Assembly: GCA_944470555.2 (NCBI GenBank)
Contig: OX104127.1
Coordinates: 89,552,708-89,616,707, forward strand
Source of the DNA: Heterobilharzia americana
Taxonomy: Eukaryota > Platyhelminthes > Trematoda > Strigeidida > Schistosomatidae
Length of the DNA stretch: 64,000 nt
Direction of reading: 5' to 3'
Part shown: positions 44,976 to 57,075 of the stretch, in pieces
How the letters are laid out: each line of letters opens with the position of its first letter
Position numbering within the stretch: the first letter of the stretch is position 1
Program-made: the position numbers and the translations under genes
Notes under the pieces: generated by a model
The model's database searches: none
What the model was told of the DNA's origin: nothing
What the model saw: only the letters and a program-made list of their open reading frames with translations

Positions 44976-45300
44976 GTTTGTGAGGATGTAGTGATTTTTC
45001 AAATTGACATTTATCATGGACTGACATCACTTAGAGGAACACTGGAAATCTGGGAGAACTGGACAGCTATTTCGTCCTAGTATAGGACTCCTTGGCAGTG
45101 TGCACCCATGACTCCGCCCAGGCCCCCCCACCCCCACCCCAAGATCGAACCCAGCAATTTTTTTAGGCTCCATAGTCAACACATTGCCATTAAACCACTA
45201 AGGTAGAATCCAGTAGTCCATATTTCCAACTTCTGTCAGTTCACGACATAGTACGACCACCACCCAATATCATTTTTGAGTATTTGTCCTCCTTTCATTG
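44975..45300 (-). repeat. Hammerhead-SINE copy, core mutated
   Basis: A nearly full-length minus-strand copy, from the tail (GGTTTGTGAGGATG) through the ribozyme to the 5' block at about 45,285. The core has CCAAGGA for CUGAGGA, with GAAA kept and stem II intact (GUCCU with AGGAC). A poly-C run (45,123-45,140) interrupts it near the B box. A truncated relative is at 46,080-46,200. Confidence 0.6.
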
Positions 45301-45944
45301 TTAATATAACAGCTTTTATCTGTTTCGTAGAAGTGAAATGGTCACAATAGTTCAATATACGAAAACCTATACACTTCAAGTATTTAGGGAGCCTAATTCA
45401 CCGCCTTTCGAGTTTTCAAGACGGCTGTCACTATGAATGAAAGAATTGAGTCTTACCAGCTAGCTGAGTGATTCTTATTCAGCCATACTAGATCATTCGT
45501 CTGATCAACTAATCTGCATTCGTTTCGTATTAAGTTAATTAAAAGGGTCTTCTAAATAACACTCTCCAACTGTATATTTCACTGTATTATTATTATTACT
45601 ATTATCAGACCGCAACATAGGCACCGATCGAAGCGCTATGCAAAATAACAGAATAACATTATGAAGATATAGAAAACGGAAGAGAGGATGAAAACAAAAA
45701 TGCGTAGTTGGAGAACTGTCATATCAAATTAAGTGTTTGTGAAAATTCATACTCTGTGGTGAGAAGAAGCACCACGGTTTCACATGGAAACTAAAATATT
45801 CAGACCGTATAATGTGATCTGGTAGATAACGCAATCGGTGTTAAGATAACCAGCGTGAGGCTACATGTAGTATACTACTGACTGATATGAGTAGTTTTAA
45901 GCAACTTATATTAGCAAGCAGTTCTCACTAGTCAGATGAAGGTG

Positions 45945-46010
45945 ATTTAAACACTGAATGGCTGTTTCGCTCCTCTGGGGGCCGAGTTCATCAGCGGTGT
46001 TTCAGTGACA
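45945..46010 (-). ncRNA. Possible relic of another hammerhead
   Basis: On the minus strand, CUGAUGA (45,988-45,994) and GAAA (45,964-45,967) are both intact with a CUC/GAG stem between, and CACUGAA and UUCAGUG lie on either side at the ends. The 5' strand of stem I carries extra unpaired bases and the cleavage triplet would be AUU. It is weaker than the other candidates and might be chance. Confidence 0.3.
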
Positions 46011-46079
46011 TAGCCAAAGAAACACATACTATTCTCGTTTTATTTTTCAGTAATAGAAGAAACATGATAACCACCGGTT

Positions 46080-46200
46080 TCGATTCTGAGGCTCCATAGT
46101 CAACACATTGCCATTAAACCACTGAGGTAGAATCCAGTAGTCCATATTTCCAACTTCTGTCAGTTCACGACATAGCACGACCACCACCGCCACATCTGGT
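46080..46200 (-). repeat. Hammerhead-SINE, 5' portion only
   Basis: About 110 bp nearly identical to 45,160-45,270: AGTCAACACATTGCCATTAA, then ATCCAGTAGTCCATATTTCC. Only the part 5' of the B box is present. The downstream half with the ribozyme is missing. Confidence 0.65.
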
Positions 46201-47150
46201 ATTGTCTCAAGTCGCCGAGTTGTGTGATCTTCTGGACCCCATCCGGAGAGTCGTGAGATACTTACAGAGGGTAATCCAAAACAAATATCTTTCATCCTAT
46301 GGCACCATGTCATACAGTATCCATTTCTTCGCTTCTTCCAACCAGTCTCACAGCAAAAGAACAGTAAGCGTTACAAGAACCGCTGGGACTATGTGCATAG
46401 CACATACACAAGTCGATGTACCAGGATGACCTCACTTAATGAATGATCTCAATTACACAAAAACGCACACCGCATCACATCAGAATTATCTAAATGTTGT
46501 TTCCACGGGATGTAAGCGATCCTACAAAAATAGCTGTGGTCGAAAATGTAGTTACTCAAAATCCTCAGCTCAGAGAGGTCAGATTCCTCAGGTGTAGAGC
46601 GAAAGTACCCACAACAACACACTGTATACCCGACTCTTTATAACAAAGTCAACACTATGATTGTGTCAAAGGTGGTCGGAAATGAATTATGCTATTATGG
46701 CTTTCGATATATAATTGGAAAGCTCACCAATCACACCTCCACCAGCACTCATCCAGCCACACCATACTATAAGTAGAAATATTTTACCTGATGACAGGTT
46801 CATACTAACATCAGCCTACCTTTTCCTTCATGGTTATCTCAAAAATATCATCGATGACACAGTTAGACGAGAATGGCGCAACCGAGCAACCCTGCCTAAC
46901 CCCACTAAAGGTTTGAAAAGTGAAGATAGGCGATACATTCACTCCAATGAAGTGTTGAAGTATAGGGCTTACAGCACATCAAAAACTTCCCAGGGATACT
47001 CGTTTCAAAAAGACAGTTCCTAGGTATAACTTTGTTCATTGAAGCGAAGTCACTCTTAGTGCCGAGAAATAAAACGGTGGTTGACCTGCAATACCTGTGA
47101 AGGTCTTCAAGCACTCTCAAACACAATGGTATAAAGGTCAGCAGATAGCC
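46200..47150 (-). pseudogene. D-family retrotransposon relic J
   Basis: Minus strand. 46,905-47,126 covers the RT around motif A, with LHRYCRSTTVLFLGTKSDFA in the position of VFLDLKxAFDSV and NKVIPRNCLFE after it. In another frame, about 46,840-46,915, FSGVRQGCSVAPF marks motif B. At 46,047-46,313 the C-terminus of the D family appears (TWCHRMKDICFGLPSVSISR, then LSGWGPEDHTTRRLETIPD), running at its end into the hammerhead-SINE fragment. Motif C was not found. Upstream sequence to about 47,700 has open frames but no blocks I can name. Confidence 0.6.
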
Positions 47151-48390
47151 AGCAAATTTCTACTGGTTACTGTAGAGCTTCTTTTCTGTCTGCTAAGTCA
47201 AGAAGTTGTTATAAAACCAGATTTGTCGTCGAAACCTAATGAATCCAAAGGAATCGACCAGATAAAAATTAACAGGTAAGCAGGTATAAGAAAGACACTG
47301 AAAAGGACTACCAAATCAATACAAATGTATCAACATATGGATAAACAGGAGTTGTCCTTCCCCTTTAGCAAACTTAACCAACGATGAAATTCAGTGTCAC
47401 ATCAGATTTTCTAGTATCCCAATCGACTTTAGGTTTGATTCGAACTATAAAATGCTGACATAACCCTTTTCTGATGGGACAAATACTCCCTTCAACTAGA
47501 TTGATGCGAAAATCTAAGAGACTTGCTAAATAAAGCCAACCAAAGTTTAAGTCGAGTGTAGACTTCAAAATTCATATGAGTGATGTGAACTATATTCTCA
47601 AATATAGCCCCTGAAAGAGATCTATGACATCCTGCTGAAAAACCTATGAACCTAATTCTTTGCAAATAATATTGTGAACTGATGAAACCTTTTAAACAAT
47701 CCAATTGGTTATTCGGTAACAGACCACAATTACATAGGATTGAATTAAAACGAGCATTTTAATCATGCTACTGATACGTTATTAAGTACTTAAACAATAT
47801 CCTTAAAATAAATACGGTCTTGGACTATCTTGCAAGCAGTGTTACGTTACATGCAAATATTTTTCCTCGATTACCGTTACATCGGGTATCACAATGCTCC
47901 TCAGCCAAAATCCTTCTATTGTGAGTTAGTTGATAAGGAAGGCATAAACTTTAAAGTGGAGGAATAATGAACTAGCTTATGATCAGTTAGTTGTGAAAAA
48001 GTAACGTGATACTAGGTGTTGCTCAAAAAATAATTATATCAAATATCTACAAAAATAATCCCCCTCTTTAACTAAAATAGCATGGAATAATGACTACAAA
48101 AGAAGGAGAATAAGATGATTAGTATTTTTTGTACTTATAGCTATCAGTAAAAGACAATCAATTAGCAGATGTCACGTAAAAAAGAGTTAAATACCGTGAA
48201 AGCAAATACAATGCAGAAGAGATGGCAGTTTACAGAAGCTTTAGGATAGGACTAATTCCCAAAATATAACTTCTTAAAATCTCTGAAGTACATCAGGTGA
48301 AGTGCAACCTTATGACCTTCTGCAATATTGTGATAAAAAATAATAAGAATAATTGTAGCAGTGTTAATAGTAGTAGTGCAGGTGGTAGTG
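47150..48390. other. Sequence without supported genes
   Basis: Open minus-strand frames at 47,374-47,704 have no recognised motif. The remainder is AT-rich. Confidence 0.4.
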
Positions 48391-48392
48391 TG

Positions 48393-48721
<329 letters not shown>

Positions 48722-49261
48722 TAGTAGTAGCAGAATAGTATAAGTATTATTATTATTATTAGTAGTAGTAGTAGTAGTAGTAGTAGTACTAGTACTGGCT
48801 ATAGTTTTTTTTTCAAATATCCGTCATTCGGAGTAATTCTTTTAGTTTTTTGGATGCTGTTTGCCTACAATTTCAGAAGACTTCGATTTTTTTATCGATA
48901 CATAGCCGAATCTTTAGTAATCCGCTAAGTTAAACCTGGATTTGGTGTTTAAAGATGTCGAGTGTACTCATGACTGTTGTAGCGATTTTTGATCTATCTT
49001 CAGAAAAAGCTGTTTATTATACTCTTAAACATCATAGTAATGTTATCGAAAAGGAATTTTGTTTTCTTTAGTTGAGTAATTTTTCTATCGAACTAACTGT
49101 TATATGAACAAATTTTCTTTTAGAAAGCATACAGTAGTAGTCACAAGTGTCCTGAGTTAATCAAAAATATACTAGTGAATTGAATGACTAGTTGAAAAGC
49201 ACTTCTCATGTTCACCTACTGATTTTGATAGCCAGATGACAGTCAACAAACGCTGGTTGAT

Positions 49262-50565
49262 TTGAAGTAGCTGTCGATTTTGAAAAGCCTTCGACAGCGT
49301 CGACTGGGAAGTAATTTGACGGGCAGCTGCTTCAGCACTACGGTTTTAGTACCACAAACCTTTATCAACCTCATTCAACAACTATATGAAGACGCTACAT
49401 GGCAAGTGATTCACAGTGGAAAGCTCACTTATGCCTTTGAAGTGAAGATAGGAGTAAGACAAGGCTGCCACCTACTATCACCGATCATCTTCCTGATTGT
49501 GACCAAGTGTATTTAATCATGCAGCAAACCGTGAGGAGCTATGAGAAGATGGACATACGCTGGCTGGACTGATGGAAAGGTGCTAGAAGATTTGGATTTC
49601 GCCAACGATGATGATTTATGCCTGATGTCTTGTTGCACAAACTCGAAGATCTACAGACGAAAATCAACAAGTTGGTAGAACAGACGAGGATAGGCAGCGA
49701 AAGAAGAAGTTACTTCAGGTGAACGTAGAGAAGACAGAGGTGATGGAGATACCCAACTAACAAGAAGCTCCAACCACCATCAACGTGAGAAACCTAAAGG
49801 AAGTGGCCTCTTTCACCTACCTAGACAAGGCAGCATCGTTTCAATCACAGGCGGTGGCAGCAGTGGCACAGATGGGAGTGCCAAAGCCAGGATCAGAAAG
49901 ACAGCAAGACAGGTCTACATTATTCTGAAATCTGTGTAGAGATCTACTGCACCGCACTCAGCATAAAGCGTGAACAAGATCCGGATCTGCAACACGAAGT
50001 CAGTCAAGTCAGTGCTTCCATCTGATGATGGTTCACAGACTGGTGACGCGTTACTGAAAGCATTTCCAACAAACTACACACATACATCTTCAACACCTGC
50101 CACCTACACTCACTCGATACTGACACTGGAGATGAGATGAGATGAGATCAGATGACCAGAATAATAAGAATAAGCATCAAGGAACTCAGTCTGGCTGGCT
50201 GGCTGGCTAGCTGGTAACGAACCAACGAAGCAAGAACCCATCGCCCAACAAATATGCAGAAGGAAGTGGAGATGGATCGGATTCGATTCGATTCGATTCG
50301 ATTGGGCATACACTGAGAAGACCGACTGAGGACATCACGTGTCAGACCAGGTCGTTGAGTGGGAGCCAAATGGGAAAGGACGAGTTGGGTGTGTGAGGGT
50401 GACGTCATGGAGGAGGTGGTGTGGGAAGAAAAGAGAGGTTGTTGGCAGTCATGGGGCCATGTTAATATGACTGCAGAGGACAGAGTGTCATGGCGATGTG
50501 CTACTGAAGCTGTATGTTCCACTAGGAATTCAAGGGACAAATAACAATAATAATGATAATAATTT
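49262..50565 (+). pseudogene. RTE fragment G (motif A to 3' tail)
   Basis: A plus-strand RTE copy starting inside RT motif A (VDFEKAFDSVDW with one shift, about 49,270-49,310). 49,280-49,516 continues with VPQTFINLIQQLYEDATWQV and KIGVRQGCHLLSPIIFLIV (motif B). Later, in other frames, come VLEDLDFANDDDLCLM and the C-terminus (KRRKWRWIG-like, RVTSWRRWCG, ATEAVCSTRNSRDK), ending in AATAACAATAATAATGATAAT. Tandem expansions interrupt it: GATGA (50,132-50,155), GGCTG (50,190-50,210) and ATTCG (50,278-50,300). It is 5'-truncated and dead. Confidence 0.7.
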
Positions 50566-51324
50566 TACTTATAAGTGTCATTTCAGCATGGGATTTATAA
50601 GTTGTAAACACAAACATAATAAATACTTCTCCAACTTTGCATAAACATATATATATGCAAGAAAACGTCTTCTATCAACAGTTATAAACAACAGTAGTAC
50701 TAGTAGTTCTAACGTTACAAACTAAGGGACATGTAGAGATTTGTATTAACAATGCGGCATGTACAACAGAAATAACAAGAAGATTATTAATGTGATTTTA
50801 TTCATTGTTGTTTTTGTTGTCATTATACTTTTCACAGAGTGGAATGCATCTTTTAACCATAAGGTTTTATCTTCTCCTTTTGTTGAAAAATAGGCGAGCA
50901 AAAAGATTTGAATGATTCCCTGGTAAATGGTATAATATTGTTTAGTTTATATTAATTACATCCTCTTTTCTATACACTTCTGGCTCTATTTTCACTGATT
51001 TATCTGCTTGTATTCATGTAGTTCATGTACATGTGTAAAGACGATTGCTGGTTTCCTTTTCTTTTTTTCTCAAGGCTTCATTATTAACACAACTTGTCAT
51101 TATGATCATCAACATTAATAATACTAGCAAATGGAAGAATGTATTGAACTTTGAACAATGTAACCTTAAATCATTGTTGACCTTGAAGATGGAGATGATA
51201 ATGACGCTTAATTCTGCTTCAGTCTTTTCTGTAAAATCTAGTAATCCTCTTGATTTTTCCTATAGGAGTTTAGTATGCATGCATACACTCGTGCACAAAT
51301 GAGAATTATTGTGTACGCTTGCAT

Positions 51325-51378
<54 letters not shown>

Positions 51379-52985
51379 ACACAATTAGACTACTTATGTT
51401 CTATTTAAGTAGATTGAATGATATGGCATCACAAATGGGAAGTTACTATATTAGGTATTTTTATGGCTAATTGTTAGCTTAGAAGACTCAAATGTGTAAC
51501 TAGTGAAATCGCACCCTACTCTAGATATTTCAACGGCACATTCATTTTATGTAAGAATTCACACCATGAATCATATCTACTTGAAATTTTTAGTGGTACA
51601 CATGAAGATATTAAAACATGAAAAGAATGAAAAATCCAACCCTCGAGGCGTTAACATTCAACATAGAACTAATGGTATACTTTAGATATGTATTAACCAT
51701 GAAGGCATATGAAGTGTCATTTGCCTTAATTTTAACAGATTATTTCCATCTAGCTATAAACGAACACTTCTTAAAATGCTGTTCAGTACAGCACAGAGAA
51801 TATACTCACTGGATAAACTTGATGAATAATTATTGCTTCTTGAGAAGTATCTTAAAGAAAATAGATACCTAAAACGCTCCACCAACGCCTCACTGACTAC
51901 AAAACATCACGCAGTAAAGCTACTCCCCCCCCCTATTTAAAACATTTTACTTACTGATACAATGAAAAATCGATTGGTACCTCACATATGTCAACTCCGA
52001 TTGTGTATATCAACTCTGTCAGAGCAGGAAAATTGAGAGAACAAAAGTAACAGATAATCACTGATATCTTGAACGTTTCATGTAAAGCCTGCAATTCAAA
52101 GTAGCATATATCTTCAATAGTTTAGTTGCTAAGGTCTTATTGAACACAGTTAATTAAGCGGAGTCTTTAGTACTTTTCAAAATAATCAGCAGACAGAAGA
52201 AACCTAATCTTCTTAGCTCTACCGAAGCTATTGTAATCAAACACCTGAAGCATAATGAATCACTCATCAGTCTACTCTGGGAACTTAACTTCTCAACCCT
52301 CTGCTTGTTTGTTTGTATCATTATCCTCTTGTTAGATCTTCAGTACACATTATACCCCAACTTTCATCCGCTGAATTGTATTCATTACTTTTTAGTTGGT
52401 TGAAGGCAACTAACAGGAAGTTCTGTTTAACCTAGAGTTTTGTGTTTGTAACCGCTTGTCAGCAAGGTGTATCTGGAACCTTCAGGAAGTTATATTCCTT
52501 CTGAGATTGGAATCACTGTGACCTAGTGTTCCAGTTAGCAACGTTACTATTGAGCTATTCGGATTATGATTTACCTCTTACAGAATTAGGTGAGGCACAT
52601 TGGTCGGTCACCAGAAAGCAACTTACAGCATTACGTTTTCATGTATTCCGTTTTCTGATTACCACTTTTTCTATCTATCCACTTACGACTTGTTGTTGTC
52701 AATATTCCAGATTGTAAGCAACTGATGAAGATAACCGAAACAATGAAATGGATCCATACTCTACTGCTCTAATGTTTGTTCTCACTCTTTTAAAGTTAGT
52801 AGTAGGAAATATGTGCATGAAAAATCAAACTGTTCGTTATCTTGGATGTATGAAAACAACAGTGTACAAATGGATTATTATTATTATCACTTTGATTGTT
52901 ACTAATAGAATTTCCAGAGAATCGATGACAAACTAGGCCTGACCTGTTGAAATAGAAACAACATTAGTTTCTGAATTAATTCTTG
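50566..52985. other. AT-rich sequence without supported genes
   Basis: Short open frames only. It contains a (TA)n tract at 51,328-51,376 (49 bp). No gene or repeat family is recognised. Confidence 0.5.
51328..51376. repeat. (TA)n microsatellite
   Basis: 49 bp of uninterrupted TA in AT-rich DNA. Confidence 0.95.
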
Positions 52986-52987
52986 TA

Positions 52988-53065
52988 GTTAATTTGGCAA
53001 AGCATCAGACTGGTAGGCCAAAGGTCTTTGGTTCGAACTCCCATGGCTCGGACTTTTCATTTCCC
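52988..53065 (+). repeat. tRNA-like remnant with B box
   Basis: The order TTTGGCAAAGCATCAGACT, then GGTTCGAACTCC (about 53,030-53,041), recalls a tRNA with A and B boxes. The anticodon stem does not pair well and the acceptor ends do not match. It is a tRNA pseudogene or SINE head, not a working tRNA. Confidence 0.4.
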
Positions 53066-53395
53066 TTCCAATCATCTTTCAATAGGAAAATCCAAATCAT
53101 GAAGAAATAATTAGGTAGCATAGTGACAGTGATAGGGGGGGATATAAGGAAGAAGGAACACACATACACACATAAATACAAAAGCACACGTAACCAACCA
53201 GTATGCAGATATGTGTAAGAGAGTATCAAATACGAATGAAACGTTTTTTTGAGGTTTTTCTCCTTTCGTCTTAAAAGTTTTCTTCTCGGTGTTACCTTTT
53301 TTCATCAACATCAAAGAAACATTAAGAATTTATACATATAATGTCATCAGATTTTAAGGAAACAACTGTTTCACGCTTGTGTACATTGTGTCTAA

Positions 53396-53396
<1 letters not shown>

Positions 53397-53468
<72 letters not shown>
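53397..53468. repeat. (TA)n microsatellite
   Basis: About 72 bp of TA, the longest dinucleotide tract in the window. Confidence 0.95.
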
Positions 53469-53469
<1 letters not shown>

Positions 53470-53470
<1 letters not shown>

Positions 53471-55850
53471 CAGAATGATGACCCGGTAACCGTTTGTTTT
53501 CGTCAAAAAAAAAGAATATTTACGCTTTTAAATGGATAAATTTATTTTCAGAAGTGATGCTTATAGCAGAGATAATAATAATAATAATAATATCGTATGA
53601 TATTCTGTTTCCTGAAACATTTATCCGAGGACACTTCTACTGTATTTCTTTTGTTGTCTACTGTCAAAATCAGATAATGTGTATAAAACTATTGAGACAT
53701 TTATTCGAAAGTATTTCAGTGCATTTCAATGTATACAAACACATGAATTTGCGTAAATCGCAAACTTTTCTACACTAAAAAATAAAAATGTTAACCTCAA
53801 TAACAAGAAAAAAAACAGTTGATGAGTTTTATTCAAAATGAAATCACAAATTACATTTTTCATTAGTTTCAAGGCCAAATTAAGCAAACTAAAGCGGGAA
53901 AAAAAGATGATTACTTTCTACTCTGAATTTCTTTTTCATACGTATGTGCGTGTGTACATATATGAGTGCGTACGCATATCTTAAGAAAATTTTCTTTTGA
54001 CATGATAATTAATCTCGTAGCTAGAAGGAAAATTCAAGGAAACAGTTTACGACGCTGATGATGATGATGTTTCTACTACTCGCTGTCTATATTTATGAAT
54101 ATCTCAAGAATTTATTGTGATTTCTGTCTCTAGTTGCACCGATGGGTTGTTTTCCATCTATCTGTTTTTCTCTTACTATGCCTTCTTATCCTCGCGTTAT
54201 TTGTAGGCATACATTATTTATGTGTACATTTGCACTAAAATAAAAGTTTATAATTTTTATGATTTTATCTTTCTTTTTGTCTTCAGACGGGTAGTATTCG
54301 TAATAGTTGTCGTGGTGTTCAAGTAACGAAGTCTACTTTGAGTGGTGATGGTGGGGTGAAATTGCGCTGCATTCTTTTTCAGAGTATTTTATGCCTACAT
54401 AATATGTTAAACGACCTTGAAATATGTGGGCTGACCAATAGGAAAAGAATTTATACCAACCTCTGACACCTAAATTTAAATTCAGTCACATGACTACGAT
54501 CGATATAACTTTTAGTGTATATTGTTATACATTGACACATGTCAGAGGATGTAAGATTGATTTTGAAATCATTTAATAGTGGTTATAAAGGCTACCGTAA
54601 GAAATTTGAATCGGTGTATGTTCGTATAACAAGTATATAACCATTAAGGCATATTTTTAAAAATCATTTTCTACTTGAAATGATTTTTTCTTTCAAGAAA
54701 GTCACCACAGGATACCAGACTTGGGTACATTCGTTGTCTATTCCTTCGTATGCGGCAGCTGACTGTATTAAAGTAGTCGAAGGTAAACAAATATCAGTTA
54801 TGTACGAGTAAGACAAATACTATCATAGCATGAACCTTAAGAATTTATACTGATTAGTAAGAAGTCGGCAAAGAAAACATCTTTATATGACAAAGAGTGA
54901 AGTTACAGGAAGTCTGTAGCAATTGAAAAACCATCTAAACTTATTGCCTTGTGCCTGTAATAAGACGAAATGGGGATCCTGGCTTCCACTGCTAACTGCC
55001 AAGGAGACAGCCCTATCTATACTTGTAGACGAAGCCAATACTTTGTATAGTCAGTGATAGACTTGAAGAAGTGGTCCTAGGTGAAAGTCGAGAATTATCT
55101 CTGCCAACTAACAAGTTAATTTTTGGTACAATTAAGGCTGATGCAAGGAAATTTCGTCGTGGCAAGTATTTAATTGAGATAACGTTGAACAATGGTCAGT
55201 TCTACATGGTTTTCATGTGAAAACTTAAGGATTAACAAAAGAGACAGACGTAATAGGATACATATGTTCAACATCATAATTCTGTTAGCTATTTCTGCAA
55301 AAGCTTTACCGACTGATAGTAACTTTCCATGATCACACATAGGGATTGTTTATATACCACAAAAATTAGGAATAAAAATTAATTTTCGACTTTATATTTA
55401 GTAGTAAATAATAATATAGTAATAAAAGCACACAAACTAACCGAAAATGAGGACTTCAACATTTGCAGTGACCTTTTGAAGGTCGTGGGCGAACCAATCA
55501 CATCTGGCTCGAAGATAGATGGCCCAAAAATTGAAACTGTTCATTCGTTAATGTCACTTTCATTTAATAAATCTGGTAAAATGAATATGCTTTCTTGCTG
55601 GTGACGGTTTACGACAAGCAGAACATTGAAACGACTTCATCTCATTTCGAGTTATTTAGTACATAGAGGTAAAGTACAGTGTTTTCAACTTGTTTGTCAA
55701 AAGTATGTAGTTTCTAAGCTTTATCCTATAGATGAAATCCACATATATCACATCAGTAGAATAAGCAGTGCATAAACTGTATGTGGAAATGGAAAATACA
55801 GTAAAACAAATTGAGTTTGACACAAAAACCAGATGTAATGTCCCAAAAGA
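53470..55850. other. Sequence with a possible splice acceptor and a Smα-like trace
   Basis: A strong acceptor-like TTTTTGTCTTCAG ends at about 54,286, and its first frame is open for about 60 codons; a separate finding covers it. At about 54,964-55,000 GACGAAA, then CCTGGCTTCCACTGCTAACT, resembles the 3' half of a Smα-type unit. Nothing else is supported. Confidence 0.3.
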
Positions 55851-55859
55851 AACACTTGT

Positions 55860-56100
55860 GCTCCGTGCAATGATTGAAGGTGAAATGAAAACCGGAGACT
55901 CAGCAAAATTACTGGTTCAGGGTTTTATCAACTGGGCTTGATTGGAGTCGTTGCTCATTAGTTTGTCACACTTAACTTCCATCTAGTAAGTCATGAGTTC
56001 GAACCCTGCTCCATCTACTGAGGCCCAAGCAACCAGTTAGTATCACTAAGCATCTCACAATAAGTGTGACTCATTGCTTATTGCACTAGTGTCCGCTTTG
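55860..56100 (+). repeat. tRNA-like repeat with B box
   Basis: It begins with ATGATTGAAGGTGAAATGAA, shared with the SINE at 44,380-44,410, and contains a B-box-like GAGTTCGAACCC (55,994-56,005). The family is uncertain. Confidence 0.4.
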
Positions 56101-56154
56101 TTACTGAATGGATTTCGATTTCATTTTCACCCAGTTGGTAAAATCATCATAACC

Positions 56155-56375
56155 CTTGTGAATCTATTGTAGAAAAATAAGTTTGTATATGTGCCATTTC
56201 CTTATGACAATTCACTTGGTTGTGGCTAGCACAGAAATCTAGGACACACGTTTCGTCCCATTTGGGACTCTTCAACTGAATGTACTTGCACCCCATTGAT
56301 TGTTCCCACTGAGACTCGAACCTAGTACCCATTGCTTCAAACACCAAGACACGATAGCCGCCTTTAATACAAGAA
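56155..56375 (-). repeat. Smα-like SINE, hammerhead core with one change
   Basis: A minus-strand Smα-type unit: B-box-like GGTTCGAGTCTC (about 56,310-56,321) and a hammerhead at about 56,235-56,290. Stem II is perfect (GUCCC with GGGAC) and GAAA is present, but the first box is UUGAAGA in place of CUGANGA, so it should be weak or dead. The tail matches the plus-strand relic at 56,414-56,470. Confidence 0.6.
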
Positions 56376-56413
56376 TTAGTTATTACTATTTATTAATGTA
56401 CCTATAATTGTCC

Positions 56414-56470
56414 ATGCGTCCTGGATTCCTCTGCTAGCCACAACCAAGTGAATTATTATAGGTAATATCC
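56414..56470 (+). repeat. Smα-like 3' fragment
   Basis: GCGTCCTGGATTCCTCTGCT, then AGCCACAACCAAGTGAATTA, matches the 3' part of the copy on the other strand at 56,155-56,375. It starts only about 5 bases before the expected ribozyme cleavage site (56,420/56,421). Confidence 0.5.
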
Positions 56471-56589
56471 AGACTATATCGAGGCATCCGTTTAGGACCT
56501 CATATTGCTAATAGAGGTCGAACAATTCGATCCTGTAAAACAATGGAGATTTACAAACATATTAATAAGTAATGTATTTTTGAGATGAA

Positions 56590-56945
56590 TGGGGATTTTT
56601 TTTAGATTTAGTAGTATTCATCATGGACTGACATCAGTTAGGGAACCATTGAAAATCTGGGAGCACTGGACAGCCGTTTCGTCCTACTATGGGACTCCTC
56701 AGCAGTATGCACCCACGACTCCTCCACAGATCGAACTCAAGTCCTTCAGGTTTCACGGCGAACGCTTTAACCATTCAGCCACTGGGTCGGTTTCCAATGG
56801 TTTCCAGTTTTCAACTTTTGTCAATTCACGACATAGCGCGACCATCTTCCAAGGTCTTTAGTTAGCACCCACTTCACTTTCGACTGGTTGACCCCACAGG
56901 TTACGGCTTCTCATTAGAGCTTTGTGATATCCATCTGGAAGCAAG
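56590..56945 (-). repeat. Hammerhead-SINE, minus half of a third pair
   Basis: A near full-length minus-strand copy, from its tail (GTATTCATCATGGACTGACA, 56,611-56,630) to the 5' block at about 56,940. A B-box-like sequence lies at 56,728-56,740 in reverse. It holds the best preserved hammerhead of the family apart from 33,105-33,150. Confidence 0.65.
56663..56708 (-). ncRNA. Hammerhead ribozyme candidate (SINE family)
   Basis: Minus strand. CUGAGGA (56,696-56,702) and GAAA (56,677-56,680) are intact. Stem II is GUCC with GGAC (four pairs). Stem I pairs UACUG with CAGUG (five pairs, one wobble). Stem III is short. Cleavage is expected after GUC, between 56,669 and 56,668. No core base is mutated. 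Confidence 0.65.
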
Positions 56946-56949
56946 TCAC

Positions 56950-57075
56950 TAATGAGTTTGGTCCCTGGCCTGGTCGTGGATGCGTACTGCTGAGGAGCCC
57001 TATACTAGGACGAAACAGCTGCCCAAATTTTCAATGATTTTCCAACTGATGTTAGTTCATGATGAATACTACTTC
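56950..57075 (+). repeat. Hammerhead-SINE, plus half of a third pair
   Basis: A plus-strand copy that lacks the 5' half. CUGAGGA (56,990-56,996) and GAAA (57,012-57,015) are intact, but the cleavage triplet reads GCC and stem I is lost (CCCAAATT). The tail runs to about 57,070. Confidence 0.55.

Noticed and set aside
52988..53065. A functional tRNA gene
   Set aside because: The anticodon and acceptor stems do not pair; only A/B-box-like stretches are kept.
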